NCBI GenBank assembly: GCA_903824295.1
Contig: CAIJWE010000089.1
Location: 1-35,721, forward strand
Direction of reading: 5' to 3'
Source: an uncultured Chlorobiaceae bacterium
GTDB lineage: Bacteria > Bacteroidota > Chlorobiia > Chlorobiales > Chlorobiaceae
DNA length: 35,721 nucleotides
In this document: positions 1 to 6,926 of the stretch, in pieces
Position numbering within the stretch: the first letter of the stretch is position 1
Layout of the letters: each line of letters opens with the position of its first letter
Notes under the pieces: generated by a model
What the model was told of the DNA's origin: nothing
Seen by the model: the letters and a program-made list of their open reading frames with translations, nothing else
Database searches by the model: none
Translations under genes and position numbers: made by a program

Positions 1-840
1 GCCGACGCGTCCCTGTGCCAGACCTGAGGCCTCGGTCAACAGGAGGGTCAACTGGTCACCATGATGGAGGGGATCATTAATGGAAACCATCGCATTGCCG
101 CGCCAGGTGCCGACATAGCGGTTACCCTCGTTGTCGCCATAGAGCATTCCTGAAAAGAGGGGGCCCTCTTTTACATCAATTTCAACACCACTGGTACCGG
201 TTGCACTGCCGGGAAAAAGAGAGGCTTTGGCCGATACACCGGGCAGATCGTTTATCAGCAGGAGGGCGCGCTCCAGCTCCTGCTCTTTGATTGGCTTACC
301 TGTATGCAGGGGTGACTTGGCAATACGGTGCAGATAATCAGGGCAGACTCTTGCGCTCTTGTCGCGCTTGATGGTGAGTGTGCCGTCACTTTTAACCTGT
401 GAAATGGCAATGATGATGATGCCGGAGGTGATATCCTGCTGCGGGAGGTAAGCCCTCGCATGCAAATATCCCTTTGTTTTCAGCCGTGCGGAAACCTTGT
501 CGGTAAGGCCATTGAGCTCGCCGAAGGTGACGCTTTTTCCGATGAAACCAGCGACCACTCCCTGAAGCTCGGCTTCACTTGCCAGCCCCCCGTATCCGCT
601 GAAGGTAAATCCCCTCACCACGACCTGAACCGTGCTCCCTGCTTGTGACACCGGTTCTTTTGCGCTGTCAGGAGCGGGTAACTGCAGTTGCAACGCTTTT
701 TGCGGCTGCTGCTGATCGCGCAAAATGCTGCCCGCGTCAGGAATTGGTGCGGCTGAAAGCTGCGGAGCGGGCTGTGAAATCGAGAGGATCAGCAGGAGTC
801 CCGTCAGGGAGATCGCTTTGGCTGTAATTGAATTTCGCAC
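1..840 (-). CDS. TpsB/ShlB-type two-partner-secretion outer-membrane transporter, N-terminal part
   Basis: Open reading frame of 280 codons that runs off the left edge, so only about half of a usual 550-600 residue TpsB protein is present. It starts at a GTG at 840, seven codons after an in-frame TGA. Residues 1-31 look like a signal peptide (hydrophobic TGLLLILSIS, then QLSA-APIP). Residues 70-148 read as a first POTRA domain with the family pattern GKSVTFGELN, a KGYLHARAYLPQQD stretch and a final beta strand. Residues 150-240 fit the second POTRA, followed by the start of the beta barrel (GDNEGNRYVGTWRGNAMVSINDP). Known members (FhaC, ShlB) export one large TpsA adhesin or haemolysin across the outer membrane. 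No TpsA partner is in the window; it may lie further left. No good ribosome-binding site is seen before the GTG. Confidence 0.85.
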   Translation of the reverse strand, partial: MRNSITAKAISLTGLLLILSISQPAPQLSAAPIPDAGSILRDQQQPQKALQLQLPAPDSAKEPVSQAGSTVQVVVRGFTFSGYGGLASEAELQGVVAGFIGKSVTFGELNGLTDKVSARLKTKGYLHARAYLPQQDITSGIIIIAISQVKSDGTLTIKRDKSARVCPDYLHRIAKSPLHTGKPIKEQELERALLLINDLPGVSAKASLFPGSATGTSGVEIDVKEGPLFSGMLYGDNEGNRYVGTWRGNAMVSINDPLHHGDQLTLLLTEASGLAQGRVG

Positions 841-1161
841 AGTGTAGGCAGTTTGTCAATGATTGAGGAACTGATGAGCCTGCCCTATTCACACGGTACA
901 GGACCATGACATGAATTAATTTTACAGCAAGCTACACTATCCAGAGAACAGAAACAGCTCATTTATTGTCATATTATCAGAACAGTTACCGATGCATTGC
1001 GTACGTAAAAAGACTATAGTACTGGCGAACAACAGGTAATTTTGTGACAATGCTGCGAGGGGCTGTTCACTGCATCACCGTTATGGCACAATTACGCAGA
1101 GGTCAGGCGGTAAACAGGGATGCTATCGAGGGCATTGGTGAAGATGGGATGGTGCGCAACA
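841..1161. other. Intergenic stretch between response regulator and tpsB
   Basis: This 321-base gap should contain the 3' end of the response-regulator message and the promoter of tpsB. I see no convincing coding frame, no hairpin followed by a T run, and no clear -35/-10 pair. The half near tpsB is AT-rich. Confidence 0.5.
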
Positions 1162-1905
1162 TCACTCGATGGTGATGTCGCCGAGAAACGCATAACCGAT
1201 ACCGTGGAATGTCTGGATGGGAAATTGCGTTTGGTCGGGAGCTATTTTTATGCGCAGGCGGTTGACAAGGGATTGCAGAGTGTGATTGCCAGCTTCATCG
1301 TTGAAGTAGTCGAGTTTCTTGAGCAGTTCTAAACGAAGTGAAACTTTGCGAGGGGCTGAGGCGAGTTGAGTCATGAAGTCGAGCTCTTTGAGGGTAAGTT
1401 TGATCACTTTCCCCACGGGGGATAGCAACAGCCGGCTACGGTTTATGAGCCTCCACTGTTCCAGCTCTTGTGATGGCTGCTGTTCACTGAGGAGCTTCTG
1501 TGCTGTGGCAGGTGCTGCCATGCGGTTGAGGAGGATGGCTATAGCGCCTGGGAGTTGGCGAAAATCGACTGGTTTAACCAGATAGAGATCAGCACCCGCC
1601 TTTTGAGCAGCAAGCTGGTCGTCGATGGTGTCGTGCCCGGAAAAGATGATGATACGCATCTCGGTGTTCTTTCGGGCATATTCGGCGAGCACCAGACCGC
1701 TCTGGTCGGGAAGGCCAATGTCGATTATGGCTACCGCATAAGATTCTGAGCGTATCTGGTAATAAAACTCATGTGCCGTAGTGACGGCTGTAACATCGTA
1801 ACCCTCTTGCGTCAAGAGACTGTGTACGCATTTCAGTATGGCTTGATCGTCGTCGACAAGGATGATTCGGCTGACTGAGCCGCTCTGCTCTGGGTGTTGT
1901 GTCAT
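1162..1905 (-). CDS. OmpR/PhoB-family two-component response regulator
   Basis: 247 residues. The N-terminal receiver domain has the acidic pocket D18-D19-D20 (ILVDDD), the phospho-acceptor D62 (IIDIGLPDQSG), the S89 switch position (IIIFSG) and K111 (LVKPVD). A linker at about 120-150 leads into a winged-helix DNA-binding domain (about 150-240) with the typical LTLKELDFMTQL start and a C-terminal hairpin (FHGIGYAFLGD). It should regulate transcription after phosphorylation by a histidine kinase, but none is encoded nearby. It lies 31 bases downstream of the flavoprotein gene and upstream of tpsB on the same strand. Control of the secretion system is plausible from position only. Confidence 0.88.
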   Translation of the reverse strand: MTQHPEQSGSVSRIILVDDDQAILKCVHSLLTQEGYDVTAVTTAHEFYYQIRSESYAVAIIDIGLPDQSGLVLAEYARKNTEMRIIIFSGHDTIDDQLAAQKAGADLYLVKPVDFRQLPGAIAILLNRMAAPATAQKLLSEQQPSQELEQWRLINRSRLLLSPVGKVIKLTLKELDFMTQLASAPRKVSLRLELLKKLDYFNDEAGNHTLQSLVNRLRIKIAPDQTQFPIQTFHGIGYAFLGDITIE

Positions 1906-1936
1906 CGGTGTATCATATTGTGCACATCGCTTTTGA

Positions 1937-2674
1937 TCAGCGGATGAAGTGGGTATAAATCTTTACAACAGGCTGCGGAGCAGGTAGCCGATCTTTTGAT
2001 TGCTCACGCATCTTCAGCAGCCACGCCATGTTTTCGCCGAGACGATCCATGATCTGAACACCTTCAGCGTCCTGTAATACTTCGCCTGGGGTACGGCCAT
2101 GGGTTATATTCCAGTAGTTGGAGGTTGCAAGAATCATTTCCGAATAGGTCAGATAATGGTTCAGGCTGTCGAATGTGGAGGAGCCGCCTGTACGGCGAAC
2201 GGCGACAACTGCTGCGGCTACCTTTTGACGGAACAACCCTCCGTTGCATCCAGCAACATAAAAGGCTCGATCGAGAAAACATTTCATGGTTCCTGCAATG
2301 CCTGCATAATAAACCGGAGAGCCAAGAATCAAGCCATCAGCCGCTTTGAGTTTCTGGATCCATTCATTCACCGGGTCGGTGGTGATGGAGCACTTTTCAT
2401 CCATATTTTTTGCGCAGGTTCCGCAGGCGAGGCAGCCCCTGACGGCCTGATTGCCAATGTGCAGAATTTCAAAATCGATGTTGTTCTCCTGTAATTGCCT
2501 GCCAACTCCCATCAGTGCATGAAAAGTATTGCCCTCCTTGCGGGGGCTGCCGTTAATTGCTACAACGTTCAATTTTTTGTGTGGTTTATGGTTACATGCT
2601 TCAATAAAAACTGTACGGCTTTCAGTCCAGCAATGGAGTGTCTGTTGCCTGAAGCAACTCTGCAAGCTCGGCAC
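1937..2674 (-). CDS. Iron-sulfur flavoprotein-like NAD(P)H-dependent FMN reductase
   Basis: Flavodoxin-fold protein of the NADPH-dependent FMN reductase/iron-sulfur flavoprotein family. The FMN phosphate loop reads NVVAINGSPRKEGNT. It is followed by a compact cysteine cluster GCLACGTC...KC, spacing CX2CX2CX7C, which fits the CX2CX2CX4-7C cluster-binding pattern of Isf proteins. The LILGSPVYYAGIAGTMKCFLDR stretch is the second flavin-binding segment. Likely role: flavin-mediated electron transfer or reduction of a small oxidant in the cytoplasm; the substrate cannot be inferred. The start is unclear. The frame is open from a GTG at 2674, which overlaps the preceding HEPN-like gene by 53 bases. 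The conserved fold begins only around residue 35, where a TTG (2572) is available, and no candidate start has a good Shine-Dalgarno. Confidence 0.8.
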   Translation of the reverse strand: MPSLQSCFRQQTLHCWTESRTVFIEACNHKPHKKLNVVAINGSPRKEGNTFHALMGVGRQLQENNIDFEILHIGNQAVRGCLACGTCAKNMDEKCSITTDPVNEWIQKLKAADGLILGSPVYYAGIAGTMKCFLDRAFYVAGCNGGLFRQKVAAAVVAVRRTGGSSTFDSLNHYLTYSEMILATSNYWNITHGRTPGEVLQDAEGVQIMDRLGENMAWLLKMREQSKDRLPAPQPVVKIYTHFIR

Positions 2675-3074
2675 TTATACGCATCGACTTTCGGGCGGCC
2701 TCGATAGCGGCGAGTGCCTCCTCTTCATTGAAAAGTTCCCAGGGAAGCTGGTAGGACGATTCATTGCCATATTTTGCCAGCATCTTTTCGTGTGAGTCAT
2801 ATTTTTCGAGCTCCGGCAATATCTCTTCAATCAATGCAGCAACCTCTTTGGTGACCGTCCCTTCCATCATGAGCTGCGATAAATGGCGGGCGGGCTTGTG
2901 TGTCAGGGGAGAGACGCCAAAGAGCATCAGCACGGCAAGACCGCTATTTTCAAGAACAAGTATGGAGCCTGACACACATGCCCGCCATCGCTTGAGGGAG
3001 CAATCCTGTTCTGCTTCATTCAAAAAGCCACGAGCAAGTTCAAGTCGATATGCAACATCCTTGTGTAATCCCAT
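2622..3074 (-). CDS. HEPN-like domain protein
   Basis: 150 residues from an ATG at 3074 with a clear ribosome-binding site (AAAGGAG, about 6 bases upstream). The frame stays open further upstream, but that part has no such signal. The protein is almost entirely helical. Its pattern resembles HEPN domains: LELARGFLNEAEQ, then WRACVSGSILVLENSGLAVLMLFG, then PARHLSQLM. HEPN proteins are often RNases or nucleotide-binding partners, commonly paired with nucleotidyltransferases. No nucleotidyltransferase partner is next to it here, and the RX4-6H RNase motif is not clear. Its 3' end overlaps the most upstream possible start of the flavoprotein gene. Function unknown. Confidence 0.6.
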   Translation of the reverse strand: MGLHKDVAYRLELARGFLNEAEQDCSLKRWRACVSGSILVLENSGLAVLMLFGVSPLTHKPARHLSQLMMEGTVTKEVAALIEEILPELEKYDSHEKMLAKYGNESSYQLPWELFNEEEALAAIEAARKSMRISAELAELLQATDTPLLD

Positions 3075-3128
3075 AACAATCTCCTTTAATGGTCCCTGCA
3101 TAGGGCAGGCTTTACATTGCAAGTAACG

Positions 3129-3165
3129 AAAAAAGAACAATCACCGAATCCGTCATGCGGCGATT
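3129..3165 (-). terminator. Probable intrinsic terminator after the LptE-like gene
   Basis: Read on the minus strand directly after the stop codon at 3166, AATCGCCG (3165-3158) can pair with CGGTGATT (3146-3139). This gives an 8-bp stem with one G-U pair and an 11-base loop. It is followed by TTC and a run of six T (3134-3129). It would separate the bchV/RLP gene series from the HEPN-like gene. Confidence 0.5.
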
Positions 3166-3675
3166 TTACCACCCGGAAACAACCTGGTCAAAGATCTGAT
3201 CAATAATCTGGCCAACGCAATGCCGAACGGCCTCTTGCTGAGCGATGTAATTTCCGGTTCGATAATCGGAAAATCCGACAAACGATTGGTCAAAAATTGG
3301 CGTTTTTTTCAACCGGTCAACCATTCTGACCTGCACAACAAGCGTCACCCTGTTTGTCATGGCTCGCTCGGTTGTGCTGGAGAGCTGGCTTGGCGCATCA
3401 GCAAAAGAGACAATAGTCCCTTCGAGCAGCGCGTCGGCACGGGCCATGGAGGGAGTGAGGCGAAGTACGCTTTGCGCTTCGATTTTGTTGGCAAGCCCGC
3501 CGGTAATCTCTCCCCTGAACTGTGCAATGCCGGCACCGGAACGGTCTTCAAATACCGGGATGGCAATGGTTTTGAGATGCGCAGGGAGCGATGATCCGGT
3601 AAAGCTGTAACAGCCCTGCAGAGTCGCAAGAACAAGAGCAAAAAACAGGTATACGGTTATGGCGGCTTTCGGCAT
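3166..3675 (-). CDS. LptE-like outer-membrane lipoprotein
   Basis: 169 residues with a lipoprotein signal peptide: hydrophobic core VYLFFALVLATL followed by the lipobox LQGC (Cys22). The mature part has the LptE-family layout: a start of the type YSFTGSSLPAHLKTIAIPVFEDRSG, then a helical GGLANKIEAQSVLRL segment, then beta strands (ALLEGTIVSF, RVTLVVQVRMVD). LptE plugs the LptD barrel that inserts lipopolysaccharide in the outer membrane. This is the shorter, diverged form found outside Proteobacteria, so the exact role is inferred. The ATG has an AAGGA ribosome-binding site 6 bases upstream. It follows the SDR gene by 15 bases and is probably cotranscribed with it. Confidence 0.75.
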   Translation of the reverse strand: MPKAAITVYLFFALVLATLQGCYSFTGSSLPAHLKTIAIPVFEDRSGAGIAQFRGEITGGLANKIEAQSVLRLTPSMARADALLEGTIVSFADAPSQLSSTTERAMTNRVTLVVQVRMVDRLKKTPIFDQSFVGFSDYRTGNYIAQQEAVRHCVGQIIDQIFDQVVSGW

Positions 3676-3690
3676 GACGATCCTTCGGCG

Positions 3691-4515
3691 TTAATAGGTT
3701 CGACGATCAATCCTCTTCGCTATTTTACGGAAGGGATAGGTCAGGAGCAACCATTTTTTTTTCTTTCCGTTCAGTGCTGAAAGGTAGAGTCCGGTTTTAG
3801 AGTCGCTCCAGTCAGAAGCGAGTTGTACGGCAAGCATGGCGGCAACTGATGGTGGTTGGGCAAAAATATCAAGAACCGTGCGGAAGGTGGTCAACTGCCG
3901 TGAAAGTTCTTGCGTAGGATTTTCGGAACTGACCATACCGGTACGAACCAGACCAGGATGGAGAAGCATGACTGAGATACCGGTATGGCGATACTCACGG
4001 GCAACCGCAGAGGTAAAACGGGCGATGGCTGCCTTGGAGGAGCCGTATGCACTCATCCAGGGGGTGTTTGAACCGCTGTCGGTGCCGGAACCTGCCATAT
4101 TGATAATCTTTCCCGGAATATTTTCCCTGAGGAAATAGCTGATTGCCGCACGGCAGCCGTTGTAGGTGCCTTTAAGATTGGTATCAATGACCTTGCCCCA
4201 AACTTCCGGATCGCTTTCTGTAATGCACTGGAAGGGATCGGAGATTCCTGCGTTATTGATAAAACAGTCAATACGTCCAAATTTTTCGACTGCCGCAGCA
4301 ACCAGGTGCTCCATATCGGCAAGAGAAACAACATCGCAGAGGCAACCATAAGCGGTACCAGGGGGAAATTCAGCCACAGCATCCTGAACATTGCGTTCCG
4401 AGGAGGAGGTTATCACCACCTTTGCTCCCTGGCGCACAAACTCATGCGCAATGGCTTTACCGATGCCTCTTGTGGAGCCGGTAATGACCGCAATTTTATG
4501 ATCCAGTTTACCCAT
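3691..4515 (-). CDS. Short-chain dehydrogenase/reductase (SDR)
   Basis: 274-residue classical SDR. It has the nucleotide-binding TGSTRGIG near residue 13, the structural NNAG motif, and the catalytic YxxxK in SAYGSSKAA, with a Ser in the preceding strand (NMAGSGTDSGS). The C-terminal tail is basic (KKKKWLLLTYPFRKIAKR), which could attach it to a membrane. It uses NAD(P)H on an unidentified carbonyl or alcohol. It begins 29 bases after the RLP stop and ends 15 bases before the LptE-like gene. A role next to RLP in the same pathway is inferred from this spacing. Neither its substrate nor its cofactor preference can be read with confidence. Confidence 0.85.
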   Translation of the reverse strand: MGKLDHKIAVITGSTRGIGKAIAHEFVRQGAKVVITSSSERNVQDAVAEFPPGTAYGCLCDVVSLADMEHLVAAAVEKFGRIDCFINNAGISDPFQCITESDPEVWGKVIDTNLKGTYNGCRAAISYFLRENIPGKIINMAGSGTDSGSNTPWMSAYGSSKAAIARFTSAVAREYRHTGISVMLLHPGLVRTGMVSSENPTQELSRQLTTFRTVLDIFAQPPSVAAMLAVQLASDWSDSKTGLYLSALNGKKKKWLLLTYPFRKIAKRIDRRTY

Positions 4516-4544
4516 ATAAGCAGAGCTTTTTCTGTTACTGGCGC

Positions 4545-5846
4545 TTATTTGTTCCTGTTAGCCCCATCAACCATTACCTGAAGTTCAGGGCGGCCGACGG
4601 CATAAGTTTCAAGCGCAATACCCTGTTCAATTGCCTCCCATGCCTGACGGATACTCGCAGCTCCGGCTCTGGGGCCCATTGGATGACCAAAAACTCCTCG
4701 ACCAGGCACAAAACCAAAGTCAACACTTCCGACCTTGCGGTAGACCGTTTCAAGTGTCAGCGCTGAATCGCTCCCTCCAGGGACGGGAAGCGAGCGTTTG
4801 AGATCGCCCAAATCCTGCAGACACTCCGCAATGTTCTCTTTTACCTCCTCTTCAGGAGTCATCATACGGCTGCCGAAGCCGGGCATGATGATTGAATCAA
4901 GACCGGCAAGCCGCTGAAGCTTGGTCATCACCCTTGAGTGAACACCATATTTTTCCATCCGGCTGAAAGCGGCGATAAAGGGAAAATGGCCAATCAGAGG
5001 CACTTTTGTATGACGGGCAAGCATTCTAACAGCACTGAGCCCAACCGGAAAGGCGTTAACCAGCAGCGCATTTGCTCCATTTCTGACAGCAATGTCGTGC
5101 TGCTCAAGGAGCCGGTCAACCTCATCGGTGATGTTGGCAAGATATATTTTTGGCGTACCAGTCTCTTTTTCCGCCCGCACTCTGGCTTCTCCGAGGACGA
5201 GAGAACGTTCGATAAGGGTTGACCAGTCAACATCGGCAAGCATTTCGTCATCTTTGGCAATGTCAAGCCCGCCGAGCCAGCTCTGATAGGCGATGTCTGA
5301 AAACTGGAGCGGAGTGAGGCCAATATTTGGCTTCACCACCCCGAAAAAGATCGGACGGTTATAGGCTTGCAGGATGTCGCGAATACCATCAACACCAAAT
5401 TTCGGGCCATCAAAGTCCTTCAGATAATTGTCAGGGAAGCCGATATCAAGCAACTTGACCACCGGCACGCCGGGAGTAAAAAAGACTCCCTCCCCGCAAA
5501 CAGCGGAGAGCAGATTAGGCAGTTTGGTGCCGAAATTGCAGTGAGGATGTGCAATGGTGACACGGCAGGCGTGAATCGGGCCTGATTCAGAATGGTGTAC
5601 CGGATAACTCAGCGCTTCAAGCTCACCCTCTACCGTCAAGCTGATCACCTTGGCGGCATACCTTGGACGAAAATCTTCATCATGGTCAACGCGTTTCCAC
5701 TGTGCCGTCGATTGTTCACTGCAGAAATGGGCAAGCGCGGTCTCAATATCTCCGACACACTCCAGATAGTAATCAAGCGTCAGATAGTCAGCCATATCAA
5801 GCTGCTCTTTTGAAGAAAAGAACCCTCTTATATCCTCACTGTTCAT
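4545..5846 (-). CDS. RuBisCO-like protein, form IV (green-sulfur-bacterial type)
   Basis: 433 residues, close in length and sequence to the C. tepidum RLP as I remember it. The RuBisCO large-subunit fold is evident from GVVKPNIGL (K172) and from [10 protein letters not shown], which keeps the metal-site residues K198, D200 and E201. Loop 6 reads [14 protein letters not shown] and lacks the catalytic lysine of true RuBisCO (GKLEG in the canonical enzyme), so CO2 fixation is not expected. Form IV proteins are known to act as enolases or isomerases on thio- or deoxy-sugar phosphates. The green-sulfur-bacterial version has been tied genetically to sulfur oxidation and oxidative stress, but its reaction is unknown. 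The gene sits 138 bases below the LsrF-like gene. A GGGGGGAG ribosome-binding site lies about 13 bases before the ATG, inside a possible hairpin. Confidence 0.95.
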   Translation of the reverse strand: MNSEDIRGFFSSKEQLDMADYLTLDYYLECVGDIETALAHFCSEQSTAQWKRVDHDEDFRPRYAAKVISLTVEGELEALSYPVHHSESGPIHACRVTIAHPHCNFGTKLPNLLSAVCGEGVFFTPGVPVVKLLDIGFPDNYLKDFDGPKFGVDGIRDILQAYNRPIFFGVVKPNIGLTPLQFSDIAYQSWLGGLDIAKDDEMLADVDWSTLIERSLVLGEARVRAEKETGTPKIYLANITDEVDRLLEQHDIAVRNGANALLVNAFPVGLSAVRMLARHTKVPLIGHFPFIAAFSRMEKYGVHSRVMTKLQRLAGLDSIIMPGFGSRMMTPEEEVKENIAECLQDLGDLKRSLPVPGGSDSALTLETVYRKVGSVDFGFVPGRGVFGHPMGPRAGAASIRQAWEAIEQGIALETYAVGRPELQVMVDGANRNK

Positions 5847-5858
5847 AGAATAACATCA

Positions 5859-5901
5859 TCTCCCCCCCACTCTTCCGGGTTGGCTGGATAGAGTGGAGAG
5901 A
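5859..5901 (-). promoter_or_regulatory. 5' UTR hairpin that could cover the RLP ribosome-binding site
   Basis: On the minus strand, TCTCTCCACTCT (5901-5890) can pair with AGAGTGGGGGGGAGA (5873-5859) with two or so G residues bulged out; the loop is 16 bases. The 3' arm holds the G-rich Shine-Dalgarno of the RLP gene (ATG at 5846). There is no T run, so this is more likely a translational control element or chance pairing than a terminator. Confidence 0.35.
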
Positions 5902-5984
5902 TGCCCATTAAAAAAATCGAACTTTTTAAAAAACACCGCAGCAGGTACGCTTAAACAGGCTGCAGTGAAGTACATCACATTTAG

Positions 5985-6866
5985 TTATCCTTCAGCCTTG
6001 ATGGTATTGAAATAATCAAATGCATCCTCGGCACTCAAACCCTCATGCACCACCTTGTTGACGGCCTTCATCATCGCAAGAGGAGTATCGCTCTGGAAAA
6101 TATTACGCCCCATATCAACACCTGATGCGCCTTCATCAATGGCACGGCGGGACATGGTGAGCGCTTCGAGCTCGGGAAGTTTTTTGCCGCCAGCCATGAC
6201 TATCGGTACCGGACACGAAGCGACAATCGTATTGAAATCTTCAGGCACATAGTAGGTCTTGACAATCTGTGCGCCAAGCTCGGCAGCCATGCGACAGGCA
6301 AGCCTGAAGTATTTGGCATCGCGCACCATATCCTTGCCGACTGCGGTCACCGCCATAGTAGGAATCCCGTAACGCAGACCCATGTCAACAAGCCTGGTCA
6401 TATTGTGTATAGAGCGGGTCTCATACTCTCCACCAATGAAGATCTGGAGGGTTATTGCGGCAACGTTCATGCGGATGGCATCCTCAATATCAACAGCCAG
6501 CTCTTCGTCTGAAAGCTCCTTGAGAATGCTCGGGCCACCGCTGCAGCGCATCACGACCGCTCTGGTAAGGCTTGGTGGAACGGTGGTGCGCAGAATGCCC
6601 CGGGTGAGCATAATGGCGTCGGCATAAGGCATGAGCGGAACGATGTTGACATCAGGACGCTCAAGACCGGTGGTAGGCCCCTGAAAGTAGCCATGATCGA
6701 TCGCAAGCATGACCGTTTTTCCGGTATCGGGACGGAAAATCCTCGACAGGCGATTTTTCATTCCCCAGTCAAGGGAGTGGGCCCCTTTCAGAAAAAATCC
6801 GTGCGTGTTGACCGGAGTGTCGAGATAGTACTCTTTTGCCTGTTTGTCTTTATCGTATTCCGCCAT
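5985..6866 (-). CDS. LsrF-like class I aldolase/thiolase (DeoC/FbaB fold)
   Basis: 293 residues, almost the same length as E. coli LsrF (291). TIM-barrel class I aldolase: [13 protein letters not shown] at the first strand, [13 protein letters not shown], and [10 protein letters not shown] with Lys203 in the Schiff-base position; PIVMAGGKK and [13 protein letters not shown] form the phosphate site. LsrF transfers an acetyl group from 3-hydroxy-5-phosphonooxypentane-2,4-dione to CoA, giving acetyl-CoA and dihydroxyacetone phosphate. Archaeal-type fructose-bisphosphate aldolase and the ADH synthase of aromatic biosynthesis share the fold and are the main alternatives. The ATG has GGAGAG 9 bases upstream. 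It lies 60 bases below the aldolase/SDR fusion and upstream of RLP. No other lsr genes are present, so autoinducer-2 degradation is unlikely. Confidence 0.82.
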   Translation of the reverse strand: MAEYDKDKQAKEYYLDTPVNTHGFFLKGAHSLDWGMKNRLSRIFRPDTGKTVMLAIDHGYFQGPTTGLERPDVNIVPLMPYADAIMLTRGILRTTVPPSLTRAVVMRCSGGPSILKELSDEELAVDIEDAIRMNVAAITLQIFIGGEYETRSIHNMTRLVDMGLRYGIPTMAVTAVGKDMVRDAKYFRLACRMAAELGAQIVKTYYVPEDFNTIVASCPVPIVMAGGKKLPELEALTMSRRAIDEGASGVDMGRNIFQSDTPLAMMKAVNKVVHEGLSAEDAFDYFNTIKAEG

Positions 6867-6926
6867 GATAGGTGCTCTCCGCTTTTTTCAGTTGTGGTTG
6901 TTGTTCTTGGTAACTCTCTCTTTCGT

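Noticed and set aside
1120-1332. Small plus-strand frame at the end of the response regulator
   Set aside because: It overlaps the DNA-binding domain of the regulator on the other strand and has no ribosome-binding site.
5985-6866. Annotation as lsrF for autoinducer-2 breakdown
   Set aside because: No lsrK, lsrR, lsrG or transporter genes are nearby; the context points to another substrate, so no lsr symbol was given.
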